From positions 216,953 through 280,952 of the forward strand of contig NZ_BMWB01000006.1 of assembly GCF_014651015.1 (NCBI RefSeq): a stretch of 64,000 nucleotides of DNA, written 5' to 3'. Below are positions 34,099 to 42,939 of the stretch, piece after piece. How positions within the stretch are numbered: position 1 is the stretch's first letter; each line of letters begins with the position of its first letter. The notes under the pieces are model-generated. The model was not told where the DNA came from. It worked only from the letters and a program-made list of their open reading frames with translations, and searched no databases. This stretch comes from Streptomyces xantholiticus (GTDB lineage Bacteria > Actinomycetota > Actinomycetes > Streptomycetales > Streptomycetaceae). A program made the translations under genes and the position numbers.

Positions 34099-35109
34099 TC
34101 AGCGGGCCGTGAGCAGGATCCACACCTGGCCGGGGGCGAAGTTCAGCCGCTCCCCCGCCGCGTCGGTGAAGACGGTGTCCCCCTCCGCGGTCGCCCGCTG
34201 CCACCGGGCGTCGTAGCCGCGGCCGTCGCGCAGCACCAGCGCCGTACCCGAGCCGACCGTCTCGGTGTACGGGGACACGCTGCCCGACCGGTCGCGGAAC
34301 TGCGAAGGGCGGACCTCGGTGTGCTGCACGACCACCGTCGCGGGTGCGAGCGGACCGCCGTCCGTGGTCCGCGCGGCGGCCCCGTCCATCGCCACCAGCC
34401 AGCGTTTCCGCTCGGGCGACCAGCTGAAGGTGTACCGGGCGGAGGGATAGCGCACCGTGTGCTCGTCGAGTGGGCGGCCGCCGTCGGGGGCGGTGCCGAA
34501 GCGCATGCCGATGTCCGAGGCGTCGCTCACGTCGCGGGCGGCGGCGAGAGCACGTTCGGGTCGGAGGTACAGATTGTGGGGCGCCAGACGGTCGTCGGAG
34601 CGGACGAACGCTTCGGGGGCCGTACCGTGAGCCAGCGCGGCGATGGGAGCCGCCTCGATCAGTGGCCTCAGCGCCGACTGGGCGCCGGAGTAGGCGAGCG
34701 CGGGCCGGCCGAACTGCCGCAGCAGCGCGATGTCGGACTCGCGCGCGCTGCGTACGGGGCCGATCCGCTGCGGCAGCCGGGAGGAGAAGACCGCCAGTAT
34801 CCGGCTGAGGCCGGACTCGACCTGCTCGACGTACACGATGTCGGCCGCGCCGAGGCCGGTGTGGGGACGCGCCGGACGAACGTTGTCGATCTTGACGGCG
34901 AGGACCGGCCCCTGCCGTGCCGGCAGGCCGGTGAAGAACGACGTGCCCTGCCGGGACGGCGGTGGCGTGCTCCCCTCGGGGCCCGGCTTTGGGCCGGTGC
35001 ACCCGAAGAGGGACGCGGTCAGCACGGCAGCGACGAGCGTGGCGACCACAGCGCCGCCCCGTCGCCGTGCACCCCTGCATTCGCGTCTGTGTCTGTGTCT
35101 CGTGTCCAT
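34099..35109 (-). CDS. DUF3048 domain probable lipoprotein
   Basis: A 336-aa exported protein. The Arg-rich N-terminus and hydrophobic helix end in a lipobox-like TASLFGC, so Cys37 may be lipidated; Phe at -2 is atypical. The rest is a DUF3048 protein (N- and C-terminal parts), with LAVKIDNVRPARPHTGLGAAD, ESGLSRILAVF, PQRIGPVRSARESD and the late APGQVWILLT. The family's enzymatic role is unknown; a cell-envelope function is likely from location. ATG 35109 has GGGGAG nine bases upstream; the longer open frame (to 35463) is antisense overlap with the SpoIIE gene. It may be co-transcribed with that gene, which ends 65 bases upstream. Confidence 0.87.
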   Translation of the reverse strand: MDTRHRHRRECRGARRRGGAVVATLVAAVLTASLFGCTGPKPGPEGSTPPPSRQGTSFFTGLPARQGPVLAVKIDNVRPARPHTGLGAADIVYVEQVESGLSRILAVFSSRLPQRIGPVRSARESDIALLRQFGRPALAYSGAQSALRPLIEAAPIAALAHGTAPEAFVRSDDRLAPHNLYLRPERALAAARDVSDASDIGMRFGTAPDGGRPLDEHTVRYPSARYTFSWSPERKRWLVAMDGAAARTTDGGPLAPATVVVQHTEVRPSQFRDRSGSVSPYTETVGSGTALVLRDGRGYDARWQRATAEGDTVFTDAAGERLNFAPGQVWILLTAR

Positions 35110-35174
35110 CGGCCACGCTCCCCGTGCCACAAGTGGACCACGAAAGGCCCTGTCCCGACAGGTTCTGGCGGCGC

Positions 35175-37556
35175 CTAGTCGGGCAGCAGCTGCTCCGTCC
35201 AGATGGTCTTCCCTGAAGCCGTGTACCGGCTCCCCCACCGGTGCGTCAGCTGGGCGATCAGGAACAGTCCACGTCCGCCCTCGTCGGTCGGCCTCGCCCG
35301 TCGCAGATGAGGCTGGGTCTCGCTCGGGTCCGAGACCTCGCAGACCAGCCGCTGGTCCCTGATGAGCCGTACCCTCACCGGCCCGCCTGCGTAGCGGATG
35401 GCGTTGGCGAGCAGCTCGCTGACGATCAGTTCGGTGGTGAAGACGAGATCGTCCAGTCCCCACTCCACCAGCCGCTCCGTCACCAGGGTCCGTGCGTCGG
35501 AGACGATCCGTACGTCGGCGGGGAGCTCCCAGGCGGCGACCGACCCTTCCGGTGAGGCCGACACACGCGCCAGCAGCAGCGCCGCGTCGTCGTCGGGCGG
35601 CTGCGCGAGGAAGGGGGCCAGCATCTCCCGCCCGATGCCCGACACCGCTGCCGTACCGCCCGCTGCCGTACCGCGCCGGCTCCGCAGATACTCGAGGACG
35701 TGGCCGGCGCCGGAACCGGGGGCGTGTGACAGCGATCCCGCAGTGAACGCCAGCAGGTCCCGGGGCCCCAGCTCCACGTCGAGGGGTTCGAACGGCGCGC
35801 CCTCCAGGCCGAGCGCCGGCCCGGGTGGCAGCTCCACCCGGGCCACCTCCTCCCCCGAGGCGCGGGCCAGCACGGGCGCGGCATGTCCCGCGCTGGCCAT
35901 CGACGCCCGCGCGGTGACCGGGTCGTAGACGGCATAGAGACAGGTCGCGCCGCGGACCGTGCCGTCGAAGTCGCTGCTCTGCTGCTCGTCGTCGGCGAGC
36001 CGCACGACGAGATCGTCCAGGTGCGTGAGCAGTTCGTCGGGCGGCGGGTCCAGGTCGGCGAGGGTGCGTACGGCGGTGCGCAGACTGCCCATGACGGCCG
36101 CGGCGTTGAGGCCGTGGCCCCGTACGTTCCCGACGACGAACGCGACCCGGGTCGAGGAGAGCGTGATGACGTCGAACCAGCTGCTGCCCGTGCCGGCGAG
36201 GGACCTGCCGGGCACGTAGATGCCTGCGGTCTCCGCCGCCGTCACCTTGAGCACCGGACGGGGCAGCAGGCTGCGCTGGAGGCTCTCCGCCGTGCGGCGT
36301 TCGCGGGTGTAGCGCCGGGCGTTGTCGATGGCGAGCGCGGCGCGGGAGCAGATGTCCTCCCCGACGGCCGCGTCACGCGCGTCGAACGGCGGCTGGTCCG
36401 GGTAACGCCACAGCGACACCGCGCCGAGGACATGGCCACGGGCCTGCAGCGGCACGACCATGTAGGAGACGGCGCCCGGCGCCAGCACCAGCCGGCGGCG
36501 CTCGGGGTCCTTGGCGATCCTCGGCCGCAGCTCGTCGATGTCGGGCACGATGACGGCCGAACCACCGCGCAGACGATCGCTCTCGTACGCCTTGACGCGG
36601 ATGACGGACCCCAGCGGATACAGCTCGTCCGGCCACCCGCCGCCTTTGACGACGGCAGAGATCCGGCGCAGCGGCGCCCCGGTCACGAACTCACCGGGCT
36701 CCTCACCGACGAGCACGGCCTCCGTGATGTCCACGCAGGCCAGGTCGGCGAAGGCCGGGACGAGCAGATCGGCCAGCACCTGCGTATTGCGTCCGACCTC
36801 CAGGGAGCGGCCCAGCGCGGACGCCGCCGTGCCGACGAGCGACGAGCGCCGCCGGGCCCGTTCCTGCTCGGTCACGTCCGTGAAGGTCACGGCGACACCG
36901 CGGACGACGCCGTCCCGGCCGGCCATGCGCAGGGCGGACAGGGAGACGGTCCGTTCGCGGTCCGGGTCCTCGGCGAGCCGGGCCGTCGTGACGAAGTCGA
37001 TCAGCGGTTCGCCTGTGGTCACGACGTGGCGCAGCTGTGCCTCGAGCGACACCGCGTCCTCCGGCACCAGCACCTCGTCGAGCCGCCGGCCCGCGGGGTC
37101 GGCGGACGGCCGAGGGTCGCTCGGCAGCGCGTTGCCTCTGATCAGCCGCAGTTCGCTGTCGTGGACGGCGAGCCCGACGCCGGTCTGCGAGAAGAGAGCC
37201 CTGAGCAGCGCGTCGTTCTCGTCCCGCCGGTCCGCCACGGCAGCCGGCACGAGCCGCAGCAGGAACCGCGCCGCCGGCAGACCCTCCACGGGCAGCAGGT
37301 CGAGCTGGACCCATCGGCGGCCGTCGGCGCACTGTAAGGCCGTACGCATCGAGCGCGGGCGGTGGGCCGGGGTGTGGTTCCGCAGCTCGGTCCAGGCGCC
37401 CGGGACCGCCAGAAGCTCCTCCACGGTGCGGCCCTGCAGTTCCGCCGCCGGCCGTCCGGTGAGCTCCACGGCGCCGTCGGTGCAGGCGAGCACCGCACCG
37501 TCGTGGTCGATCACGAGCACGGCCGAATCCTCCGGCCGCTCCGTTCCCGTGCTCAC
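35175..37556 (-). CDS. SpoIIE-family multidomain protein, probable pseudophosphatase, with HATPase domain
   Basis: A 793-aa protein: PAS-like (1-105), PAS (110-235), GAF (245-430), PP2C_2-like (440-650) and a C-terminal GHKL ATPase (665-793). The phosphatase domain has lost metal ligands. GGDW is GSSW (Ser459), GDV is GNV (Asn477) and TDG is TAG (Ala606), while the last DDD site before AALLL remains. The ATPase N-box (ELIVSELLANAIRYA) and G-box (DEGGRGLFLI) are intact, so it may act as a kinase or anti-sigma binder without phosphatase activity. It is paralogous to the gene at 50063-52522. A 23-bp tandem duplication sits over the start region and puts the older start out of frame. Confidence 0.85.
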   Translation of the reverse strand: MSTGTERPEDSAVLVIDHDGAVLACTDGAVELTGRPAAELQGRTVEELLAVPGAWTELRNHTPAHRPRSMRTALQCADGRRWVQLDLLPVEGLPAARFLLRLVPAAVADRRDENDALLRALFSQTGVGLAVHDSELRLIRGNALPSDPRPSADPAGRRLDEVLVPEDAVSLEAQLRHVVTTGEPLIDFVTTARLAEDPDRERTVSLSALRMAGRDGVVRGVAVTFTDVTEQERARRRSSLVGTAASALGRSLEVGRNTQVLADLLVPAFADLACVDITEAVLVGEEPGEFVTGAPLRRISAVVKGGGWPDELYPLGSVIRVKAYESDRLRGGSAVIVPDIDELRPRIAKDPERRRLVLAPGAVSYMVVPLQARGHVLGAVSLWRYPDQPPFDARDAAVGEDICSRAALAIDNARRYTRERRTAESLQRSLLPRPVLKVTAAETAGIYVPGRSLAGTGSSWFDVITLSSTRVAFVVGNVRGHGLNAAAVMGSLRTAVRTLADLDPPPDELLTHLDDLVVRLADDEQQSSDFDGTVRGATCLYAVYDPVTARASMASAGHAAPVLARASGEEVARVELPPGPALGLEGAPFEPLDVELGPRDLLAFTAGSLSHAPGSGAGHVLEYLRSRRGTAAGGTAAVSGIGREMLAPFLAQPPDDDAALLLARVSASPEGSVAAWELPADVRIVSDARTLVTERLVEWGLDDLVFTTELIVSELLANAIRYAGGPVRVRLIRDQRLVCEVSDPSETQPHLRRARPTDEGGRGLFLIAQLTHRWGSRYTASGKTIWTEQLLPD

Positions 37557-37586
37557 GATGTGGCCGTTCCCGTGCTCACGATGTGG
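37541..37586. repeat. 23-bp tandem duplication across a start codon
   Basis: CCGTTCCCGTGCTCACGATGTGG is present twice (37541-37563 and 37564-37586) with no mismatch. Each copy holds one GTG start on the minus strand. A further GTG at 37600, preceded by GGGAG, would be in frame with the gene if one copy were removed. With both copies it encodes 15 codons and then a TGA at 37553-37555 that overlaps the present GTG start (GTGA). Confidence 0.9.
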
Positions 37587-37739
37587 CCGCTGGTGCTCAC
37601 GCGTCGATCACTCCCAGGTCGCGACTCCGAGCTCCGTGTCCGGACCGCGGACGCGGCAGGCGTGTGGACCCCGCGCCTCCATTGAACTCCTCACCGTGCG
37701 GCGCCGCCCGTCGGCACAGCCGGCGGCATCAGGTGAGGC

Positions 37740-38040
37740 ATGTGCCGCCCCGGGTCCTCCGCGGTTGCCGCCATGGCCGTCTTCGAGGGTTCACCGACCC
37801 CCGTCCCGCTGCCGTCCACGACGCCTGGTACCCGGCGCTACCGACACCCCGTTCCACCGCGAGCTCGGCAGGAGCTTCCGGGCTCGGCTATGGCCGACGT
37901 CGGGTGCGGAACCGGGTCCTCGCGTGCGAGCCGGCCGGGCTCGGTCACCGGGTCACGTGGGGTGACCCAGCGGTGTCGGAGCGCGGGCCTGCCGCCCGGG
38001 AGGCGCCGGAGCCGGGCTTCGTGGCGTCCCGTGACTGACG
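37740..38040 (+). pseudogene. Possible remnant of a class I SAM-dependent methyltransferase gene
   Basis: Methyltransferase-like pieces appear in different plus-strand frames: DAWYPAL, then TDTPFHRELGRSF, then MADVGCGTGSS (motif I, glycine-rich), then LGHRVTWGDPA. No single frame joins them. The order matches that of a small methyltransferase N-terminal half. Weak evidence; a chance resemblance in GC-rich DNA cannot be excluded. The bases 37601-37739 show nothing. Confidence 0.3.
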
Positions 38041-38167
38041 GGCCGAAAATCGAACGTGACAGCGATCAGGGGCCACTCTAGGATCATGAGCACGGCATCG
38101 CGTGTCGGTCACCGACCGGGTGAGGCATGGAGGTGCCCGTGAGTTTGCCTTACGGAGGCATTCCACA

Positions 38168-38551
38168 GTGTCAGTAGAGTTGAACCACACCATCGTCCTG
38201 GCCAGGGACAACCGGAAGTCCGCCGAATTCCTCGCCCACATTCTGGGGCTCGAACTCGGCCAGGAGTGGGGCCCGTTCATCCCCCTCACCCTCAGCAACA
38301 ACGTCACGCTGGACTTCGCCACCGTCGATCACGACGTCCCGCTGCAGCACTACGCGTTCCTGATCTCCGAGGACGAGTTCGACCAGGTCTTCGGGCGCAT
38401 CCAGGCCGCGGGTATCACGTATTACGCCGACCCGCACGGCAAGCGGCCCGGCGAGATCAACCACAACGACGGCGGCCGCGGCATGTACTTCAACGACCCG
38501 GCCGGCCATGGCATGGAAGTCATCACCCGGCCGTACGGCAGCGGCAGCTGA
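38168..38551 (+). CDS. VOC superfamily protein
   Basis: A 127-aa glyoxalase/bleomycin-resistance-fold protein. The first module starts VELNHTIVLARDNRKSAEFL. A strand LDFATVDHDVP and a DEFDQVFGRIQAAGI helix follow. The second module ends 'RGMYFNDPAGHGMEVITRPYG', with a Glu at the usual metal-ligand position. The GTG at 38168 has GGAGG ten bases upstream; an earlier in-frame start at 38102 lacks one. The substrate is unknown. It converges on the phytoene-desaturase-like gene, leaving only two bases between stops. Confidence 0.88.
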   Translation: MSVELNHTIVLARDNRKSAEFLAHILGLELGQEWGPFIPLTLSNNVTLDFATVDHDVPLQHYAFLISEDEFDQVFGRIQAAGITYYADPHGKRPGEINHNDGGRGMYFNDPAGHGMEVITRPYGSGS

Positions 38552-38553
38552 CC

Positions 38554-40197
38554 TCACCGCTCCCGCGCGCCCGGGTCCGCCGGCCTCCCGCCGCGGTCCC
38601 GGCGCGCGAGGGCACGCCGCGTACGGACCAGCAGCCGGGCCGGGGTCAGCACCCGCAGCGCGGCGCGCGCCGCGTTGGCACCCGGCGCCCCGTGCACCCC
38701 GCCTCCGGGGTGTGCCCCGGCCGACGCGAGATAGAGCCCCTCGACGGGGGTCTCGGGGCGCCCGGTGCCCGGCATCGGCCGGAAGAGCAGCTGCTGATGG
38801 AACGCTGTCGTACCGCCGTTGACTGCTCCGCCGCTCAGATTGGCGTCGAGGGCTTCGAGCGTCGGCGGGGCAAGGATGCGGCGGGCCATGATCCGCGTCC
38901 GGAATCCGGGAGCGTACCGCTCCACTTCCTGCTCCATCCGGTCGGCGACGGCCTCCTGCTCGCGCCGGTCCCACCGGCCGGTCAGCCCGTCGTCGCCCGC
39001 GTCACCCTTGATCCGGTGGGGAACGTGGGTATAGGCCCAGGCCGATTCGGTGCCCGCGGGTGAGCGGGTGGCGTCCGCAGTGGTCATCTGGCCGAAGAGC
39101 ATGAACGGCCGGTCGGGGACCTGTCCCATCGCCAACTGGGCGGCGAACCGGGTGAGCCCGTCGACGCCGTCGGCCAGGTGCACGGTGCCGGCGGTGGACG
39201 CCTCACCCGCGGTCCACGGAACAGCTCCGTCCAGGGCCCAGTCGACCTTGCAGGTGGCGAAGTCCCACTGGAACCGGTGCAGATCGCGCAGGAGCCGGGA
39301 CGGCAGATGCCGCTCGTCCACCAACTCCCCGTACAGGGCCGGGACCGACACGTCGGCCAGCACGGCCCGGCGGGCGGGCACCGACTCACCCGCCGCCGTC
39401 CGTACGGCCACCGCACGGCCCGCGCGCACGACGACTTCGACGGCCCGTTCACCGCATCGCAGCGCACCGCGGCGGTGTTCGAGCCGGCGCACCAGTGCCT
39501 CGGTCAGCATCCCGGCACCGCCGACGGGCACGGGAAATCCGTCGCTCTGGCCGAGCATGGACAGCAGCCAGCCGTAGCCACCGCTGCCGGCGGCCTCGGG
39601 CGCGAGGTCGGCATGCAGCGCGTTGCCCGCGAGGAGCAGCCGGCCCGCCTCCGCCTCGAACTCCTCCTCCCCCAGCCGCCGTACTGGAAGCAGCAGGGTC
39701 CGCGCGAGGCGCAGCCCGTCCCCGGCGCCCAGCCGGGCGGCCAGCCGCAGGGAGGGGAGCACCGGCGGGAAGGGGGTGAACAGCAGGTCCAGGATGTCCG
39801 GACGCAGCCGGTCCCACACGTCGTAGAGGTCCTGCCAGGCGGCGCCGTCACCGGGCGCGAAGGAGTCCAGGCCGGCGGCGGTGGCGTCGGCGCGGCGTTC
39901 GAGGACGGCGCACCGGCCGTCGGTGAGCGGATGGGCCACCACGCGGGGCGCATGGCTCCAGCGCAGCCCCTCCCGATACAGCTCGAGGCCGGCGAGCACC
40001 GGGGAGGCTGCCGCCAGCGGGTAGAAGGAGCTGCACACATCGCTGACGAAGTCGGGGTGGACGCCCCGGTCGCTGCGCACGGCGCCGCCGGGTTCCGGCT
40101 GTTCCTCCAGGACTTCGACGCTCCAGCCCGCGTCCGCCAGGAGGTTGGCGGCGACGAGACCGTTAGGTCCTGCTCCGATCACCACTGCGTCCGGCAT
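38554..40197 (-). CDS. FAD-dependent phytoene-desaturase-like oxidoreductase
   Basis: A 547-aa flavoprotein of the NAD(P)/FAD-dependent amine-oxidase/CrtI-like superfamily. The N-terminal dinucleotide motif is VIGAGPNGLVAANLLADAGW, then a second Gly-rich PGGAVRS. The C-terminal FAD segment is VEGLYLASAGAHPGGGVHGA plus PGANAAR. Members of this subgroup are annotated as phytoene desaturase-like or pyridine nucleotide-disulfide oxidoreductase domain 2 proteins, with unknown substrates. The ATG at 40197 is chosen for AGGAG six bases upstream. It overlaps the 3' end of the SRPBCC gene by 35 bases, so both are likely co-expressed. No carotenoid biosynthesis genes are adjacent. Confidence 0.88.
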   Translation of the reverse strand: MPDAVVIGAGPNGLVAANLLADAGWSVEVLEEQPEPGGAVRSDRGVHPDFVSDVCSSFYPLAAASPVLAGLELYREGLRWSHAPRVVAHPLTDGRCAVLERRADATAAGLDSFAPGDGAAWQDLYDVWDRLRPDILDLLFTPFPPVLPSLRLAARLGAGDGLRLARTLLLPVRRLGEEEFEAEAGRLLLAGNALHADLAPEAAGSGGYGWLLSMLGQSDGFPVPVGGAGMLTEALVRRLEHRRGALRCGERAVEVVVRAGRAVAVRTAAGESVPARRAVLADVSVPALYGELVDERHLPSRLLRDLHRFQWDFATCKVDWALDGAVPWTAGEASTAGTVHLADGVDGLTRFAAQLAMGQVPDRPFMLFGQMTTADATRSPAGTESAWAYTHVPHRIKGDAGDDGLTGRWDRREQEAVADRMEQEVERYAPGFRTRIMARRILAPPTLEALDANLSGGAVNGGTTAFHQQLLFRPMPGTGRPETPVEGLYLASAGAHPGGGVHGAPGANAARAALRVLTPARLLVRTRRALARRDRGGRPADPGARER

Positions 40198-40636
40198 CAC
40201 CGGCTCCTGAACTCTCGACGACATCGGCCAGACGATCGAGCATCCTGCGGTGGCGCACGACGAGGAACGCGTCGAACACGGTGTTGTGGAGGGTTCCTCC
40301 GGTGCCGGTCAGCGGATGCTCGTCGACGATGACCAGGGTGTCCTCGCCCCAGGGCCGGACATCGATGGCGATCCTTGCGGTGCCCAACTTGCCACTCTCT
40401 GCTTCGAGTTCCAGCGCGCGCGGCTGCTCGCACCGGCGCACTACGGTCCGGCCGTTCAGGGTCCAGGGACCGATCCGCACGGTGTACTGCAGGGCGGAGC
40501 CGACCTCCGGCCAGTGGCCGTGTGCGGGCCGACTGTCCGAGGTGCCGACGACCCAGTCGCTGTACCGGTCCCGGTCACGCAGGACCGACCACACGGCGTC
40601 GGGCGGCCTTCTGATCAGCTGATGATGCACGGCCAT
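40163..40636 (-). CDS. SRPBCC (START-like) family protein
   Basis: A 157-aa START/polyketide-cyclase-fold protein, a small hydrophobic-ligand-binding module. The N-terminal 'HHQLIRRPPDAVWSVLRDRDRYSDWVVG' is the usual first strand and helix. The C-terminal helix is 'LHNTVFDAFLVVRHRRMLDRLADVVE'. The ATG has GGAGG four bases upstream. It overlaps the downstream flavoprotein gene by 35 bases. The pairing of a ligand-binding protein with a CrtI-like oxidoreductase suggests both act on the same lipophilic compound; that is inference. Confidence 0.85.
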   Translation of the reverse strand: MAVHHQLIRRPPDAVWSVLRDRDRYSDWVVGTSDSRPAHGHWPEVGSALQYTVRIGPWTLNGRTVVRRCEQPRALELEAESGKLGTARIAIDVRPWGEDTLVIVDEHPLTGTGGTLHNTVFDAFLVVRHRRMLDRLADVVESSGAGDAGRSGDRSRT

Positions 40637-40899
40637 GGGTCCTCCAGCGCGTGGAAGGGGCGCTCGTCCACACGCGAGTGCCCGGTCCGCGGAGATCTAT
40701 CACGCGGGGAAGGCGGCTGCTGACCTGGGCCTGGCTGCTCCGTCCGGGAATCCGTCGAGCGGAGCAGCCCCGGCCGTTCCCGGATGGCGCAATGTCACTT
40801 CATGCCCATTAGATGTAACGACATGTGCGCGCTCAGGCGGCGCACGACGAACGACACGGTGTACGCCCACCCGGATGTTCCGCGAACGGAGCCCGCGCC

Positions 40900-42441
40900 A
40901 TGACCACCGACCCCAGCGCCCCCTCCCCGTCCGACCGCCAGGACGACCGATCGCGGCCGCCCGGCAGGAGCCCTGACGCGGGGTTCGCCGCTTCGACCTG
41001 TCCCACCCACGCCGTTCCGCCCATTCCGCCGCTTCCCCCGCATCCGCCCGTCTTCCCGGCGTTCGGAGTGGTCTCCGCCGCCCCGGCGGGTCCCGCCGGC
41101 CTCGACCCCGTCCACCCCGCGCCCGGGGCGCCCTGCCCGGACTCGGAGCCGTTCCCCGTCCACGAGACGGGAACGGGCACGGGCGTCGGTATGAGCGGAC
41201 CGAAGACGACGGGGCCGGACCCCGCACAAAGGCCGTCCCCCGTCCGTACCCCGGCCGAGAGGCCGCGGACGCCGCAGCCCGGCGGCGGGAGCGAGGCGCA
41301 TTCCGGTTGCCCGGACGGGGGCCGGACACCCGCGCCCGGGCCGTTCGACGCGCCCGTGTCCGTGCGCGACCACGGCGCCCCTGGGCCGGCGCCGGAGGTC
41401 GCCGGGGAACCGACGCCCGTACGCGACGCCATCGAGGACCCGCGTCCGCTCCGCAAGGAGTCGCCGACACGGATGCCGACGCCCCTGCCGGACCGCGGCA
41501 GGGCGGCCCTCCCCGGCGACACCGACGCTGCCCTTCCCCTCGACCCGGCCGAGGACGCGGCGCCGCACGACAGCGAGCAGCCCATACACACGCTGCTGTG
41601 GACGGCCGCCACCGAACGCCCGGTGGAGGAGGTCGCGGCCCTGGTGAGCCGGCTCACGCGCACCGGCGAGGTCGACAGCCCCGGTGACCTGGCCCTTCGG
41701 GCGGCGGCGGTCTCCCGCCCGCTCGAGGAGGTGCGGCAGCTGGTCGCCCTTCTCAACGACCCGCACCCGCTGCACGAGGCCGACACGACGCTGCGGTCCG
41801 CCGCCGTGGGCAGGCCGATCGAGGACGTCGTGCCACTCATGAAGATGATCGGAACCGACGCCGGCGAACGGCGTCCGGCGGCGCAGGAGGCCGCCCTGGA
41901 CGCGCCCCCGACCGGCGCCTTCGCCGCGCTGGACAACGAGGCGGGCGCGGTCGCCGCCGCCGAGCCGTCGCAGAAGTCGCCGTGGCCCGTCGCGGCACTG
42001 AACGGCGCCCTGGCCGACGGCCCTGACAGCCACGTCGTCTCCCCGGCCCTGCGTTCAGGGCTGCGCCGGCCCACCGCACTGGTTCTCTTCGCGTGCGGTG
42101 TCATCCACTTGCCGGCCGACGTCGCCGGTCTGCGGTCCGGCGGCTACGCCGAGACGCTCTCGGTGGCGGTCACGGCGCTCTGCCTGGTCGTCGCCGTCTG
42201 GCTCGCCCTACGGGACACCCCACCGGTCTGGGCGGCCGCCTCCGGACTCGCGGTCGGCGTCATCGCCCTGCACGCGCTGGCGGGCATGGGCACATTGAAC
42301 CTGATGCAGAGCAGCCTGGGCGCTTCCGTCGGCTGGGCGAGAGCGGCTGCCGTGCTGTGCGCCGGGGCGACCGCGCTCCTCGCCGGCTCCGCCCTGCGGC
42401 GACGCCCGGAGCCGGCCGCGGGCGCCACGCACAACACCTGA
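40900..42441 (+). CDS. Proline-rich multi-repeat membrane protein of unknown function
   Basis: A 513-aa protein in three parts. Residues 1-230 are low-complexity, Pro/Gly/Asp-rich and probably disordered. Residues about 230-320 hold three helical repeats of a 'aaxxRPxEEVxxLV' unit (ATERPVEEVAALVSRL, AVSRPLEEVRQLVALL, AVGRPIEDVVPLMKMI). The C-terminal 130 residues have four hydrophobic helices (about 390-410, 420-440, 445-470 and 475-500). The ATG at 40900 is chosen for CGGAG nine bases upstream. The repeats are recognisable from other Streptomyces membrane proteins, but no function is known to me. It stands alone. Confidence 0.8.
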   Translation: MTTDPSAPSPSDRQDDRSRPPGRSPDAGFAASTCPTHAVPPIPPLPPHPPVFPAFGVVSAAPAGPAGLDPVHPAPGAPCPDSEPFPVHETGTGTGVGMSGPKTTGPDPAQRPSPVRTPAERPRTPQPGGGSEAHSGCPDGGRTPAPGPFDAPVSVRDHGAPGPAPEVAGEPTPVRDAIEDPRPLRKESPTRMPTPLPDRGRAALPGDTDAALPLDPAEDAAPHDSEQPIHTLLWTAATERPVEEVAALVSRLTRTGEVDSPGDLALRAAAVSRPLEEVRQLVALLNDPHPLHEADTTLRSAAVGRPIEDVVPLMKMIGTDAGERRPAAQEAALDAPPTGAFAALDNEAGAVAAAEPSQKSPWPVAALNGALADGPDSHVVSPALRSGLRRPTALVLFACGVIHLPADVAGLRSGGYAETLSVAVTALCLVVAVWLALRDTPPVWAAASGLAVGVIALHALAGMGTLNLMQSSLGASVGWARAAAVLCAGATALLAGSALRRRPEPAAGATHNT

Positions 42442-42536
42442 CTCCACGCGACACGCCGTGTACGTGCAGCAGGACGGCCGCCCTCGGGCCTTCCGCCACG
42501 GCCTCCGTCTCCGGTGCGGAAGGCGCGCCAAGAACG

Positions 42537-42704
42537 TCAGCTCTTGGGACCGCGCCGGTCGGGACCAGTCCTCTCCTCCTGCACCGGCTCGCTCTCCTCT
42601 TCCCGTTCCCCCTCCGCCTGCGACGGAGTCGTACGGGCGAAGTTGGGGCCGATCTCGTCCTCCGGTCGCTCGCCCTCGGCCTGCGAGGGCGTCTGCTCGC
42701 TCAT
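42537..42704 (-). CDS. Small acidic repeat protein (55 aa)
   Basis: A 55-aa hydrophilic protein starting MSEQTPSQAEGER and carrying a second TPSQAEGER about 20 residues later, followed by an acidic EEESEPVQEE stretch and a basic end. The two copies are recognisable at DNA level (CCCTCGGCCTGCGAGGGCGT versus CCCTCCGCCTGCGACGGAGT). GGAG lies seven to eight bases before the ATG. The frame extends upstream without protein-like character. Function is unknown; composition suggests a disordered protein. Confidence 0.65.
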   Translation of the reverse strand: MSEQTPSQAEGERPEDEIGPNFARTTPSQAEGEREEESEPVQEERTGPDRRGPKS

Positions 42705-42939
42705 GGGACCACTCCTCACCGTCGGAGCCGGATGCCGCGTCCTGGTGCCGGATGCCGTGACACCGGAAATCCGTCCGCCGGGCGGCACAGATCGGCGGGT
42801 TCCCCGACCTGCGGAAGCCAATCATGAGCGGCGGCCCGGGAAGCACGGCCGTGCGCGCGGGTGCGACCCGTGCGGGGCCGGTCGATGATGGCACCGGTCA
42901 CAGACCCGAGCACCACCGGAGAAAGGGCGGCGGCCGACC

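Noticed and set aside
38554..40197. Carotenoid pathway assignment for the phytoene-desaturase-like gene
   Set aside because: No crtE, crtB or related genes are nearby, and the subgroup is broad.
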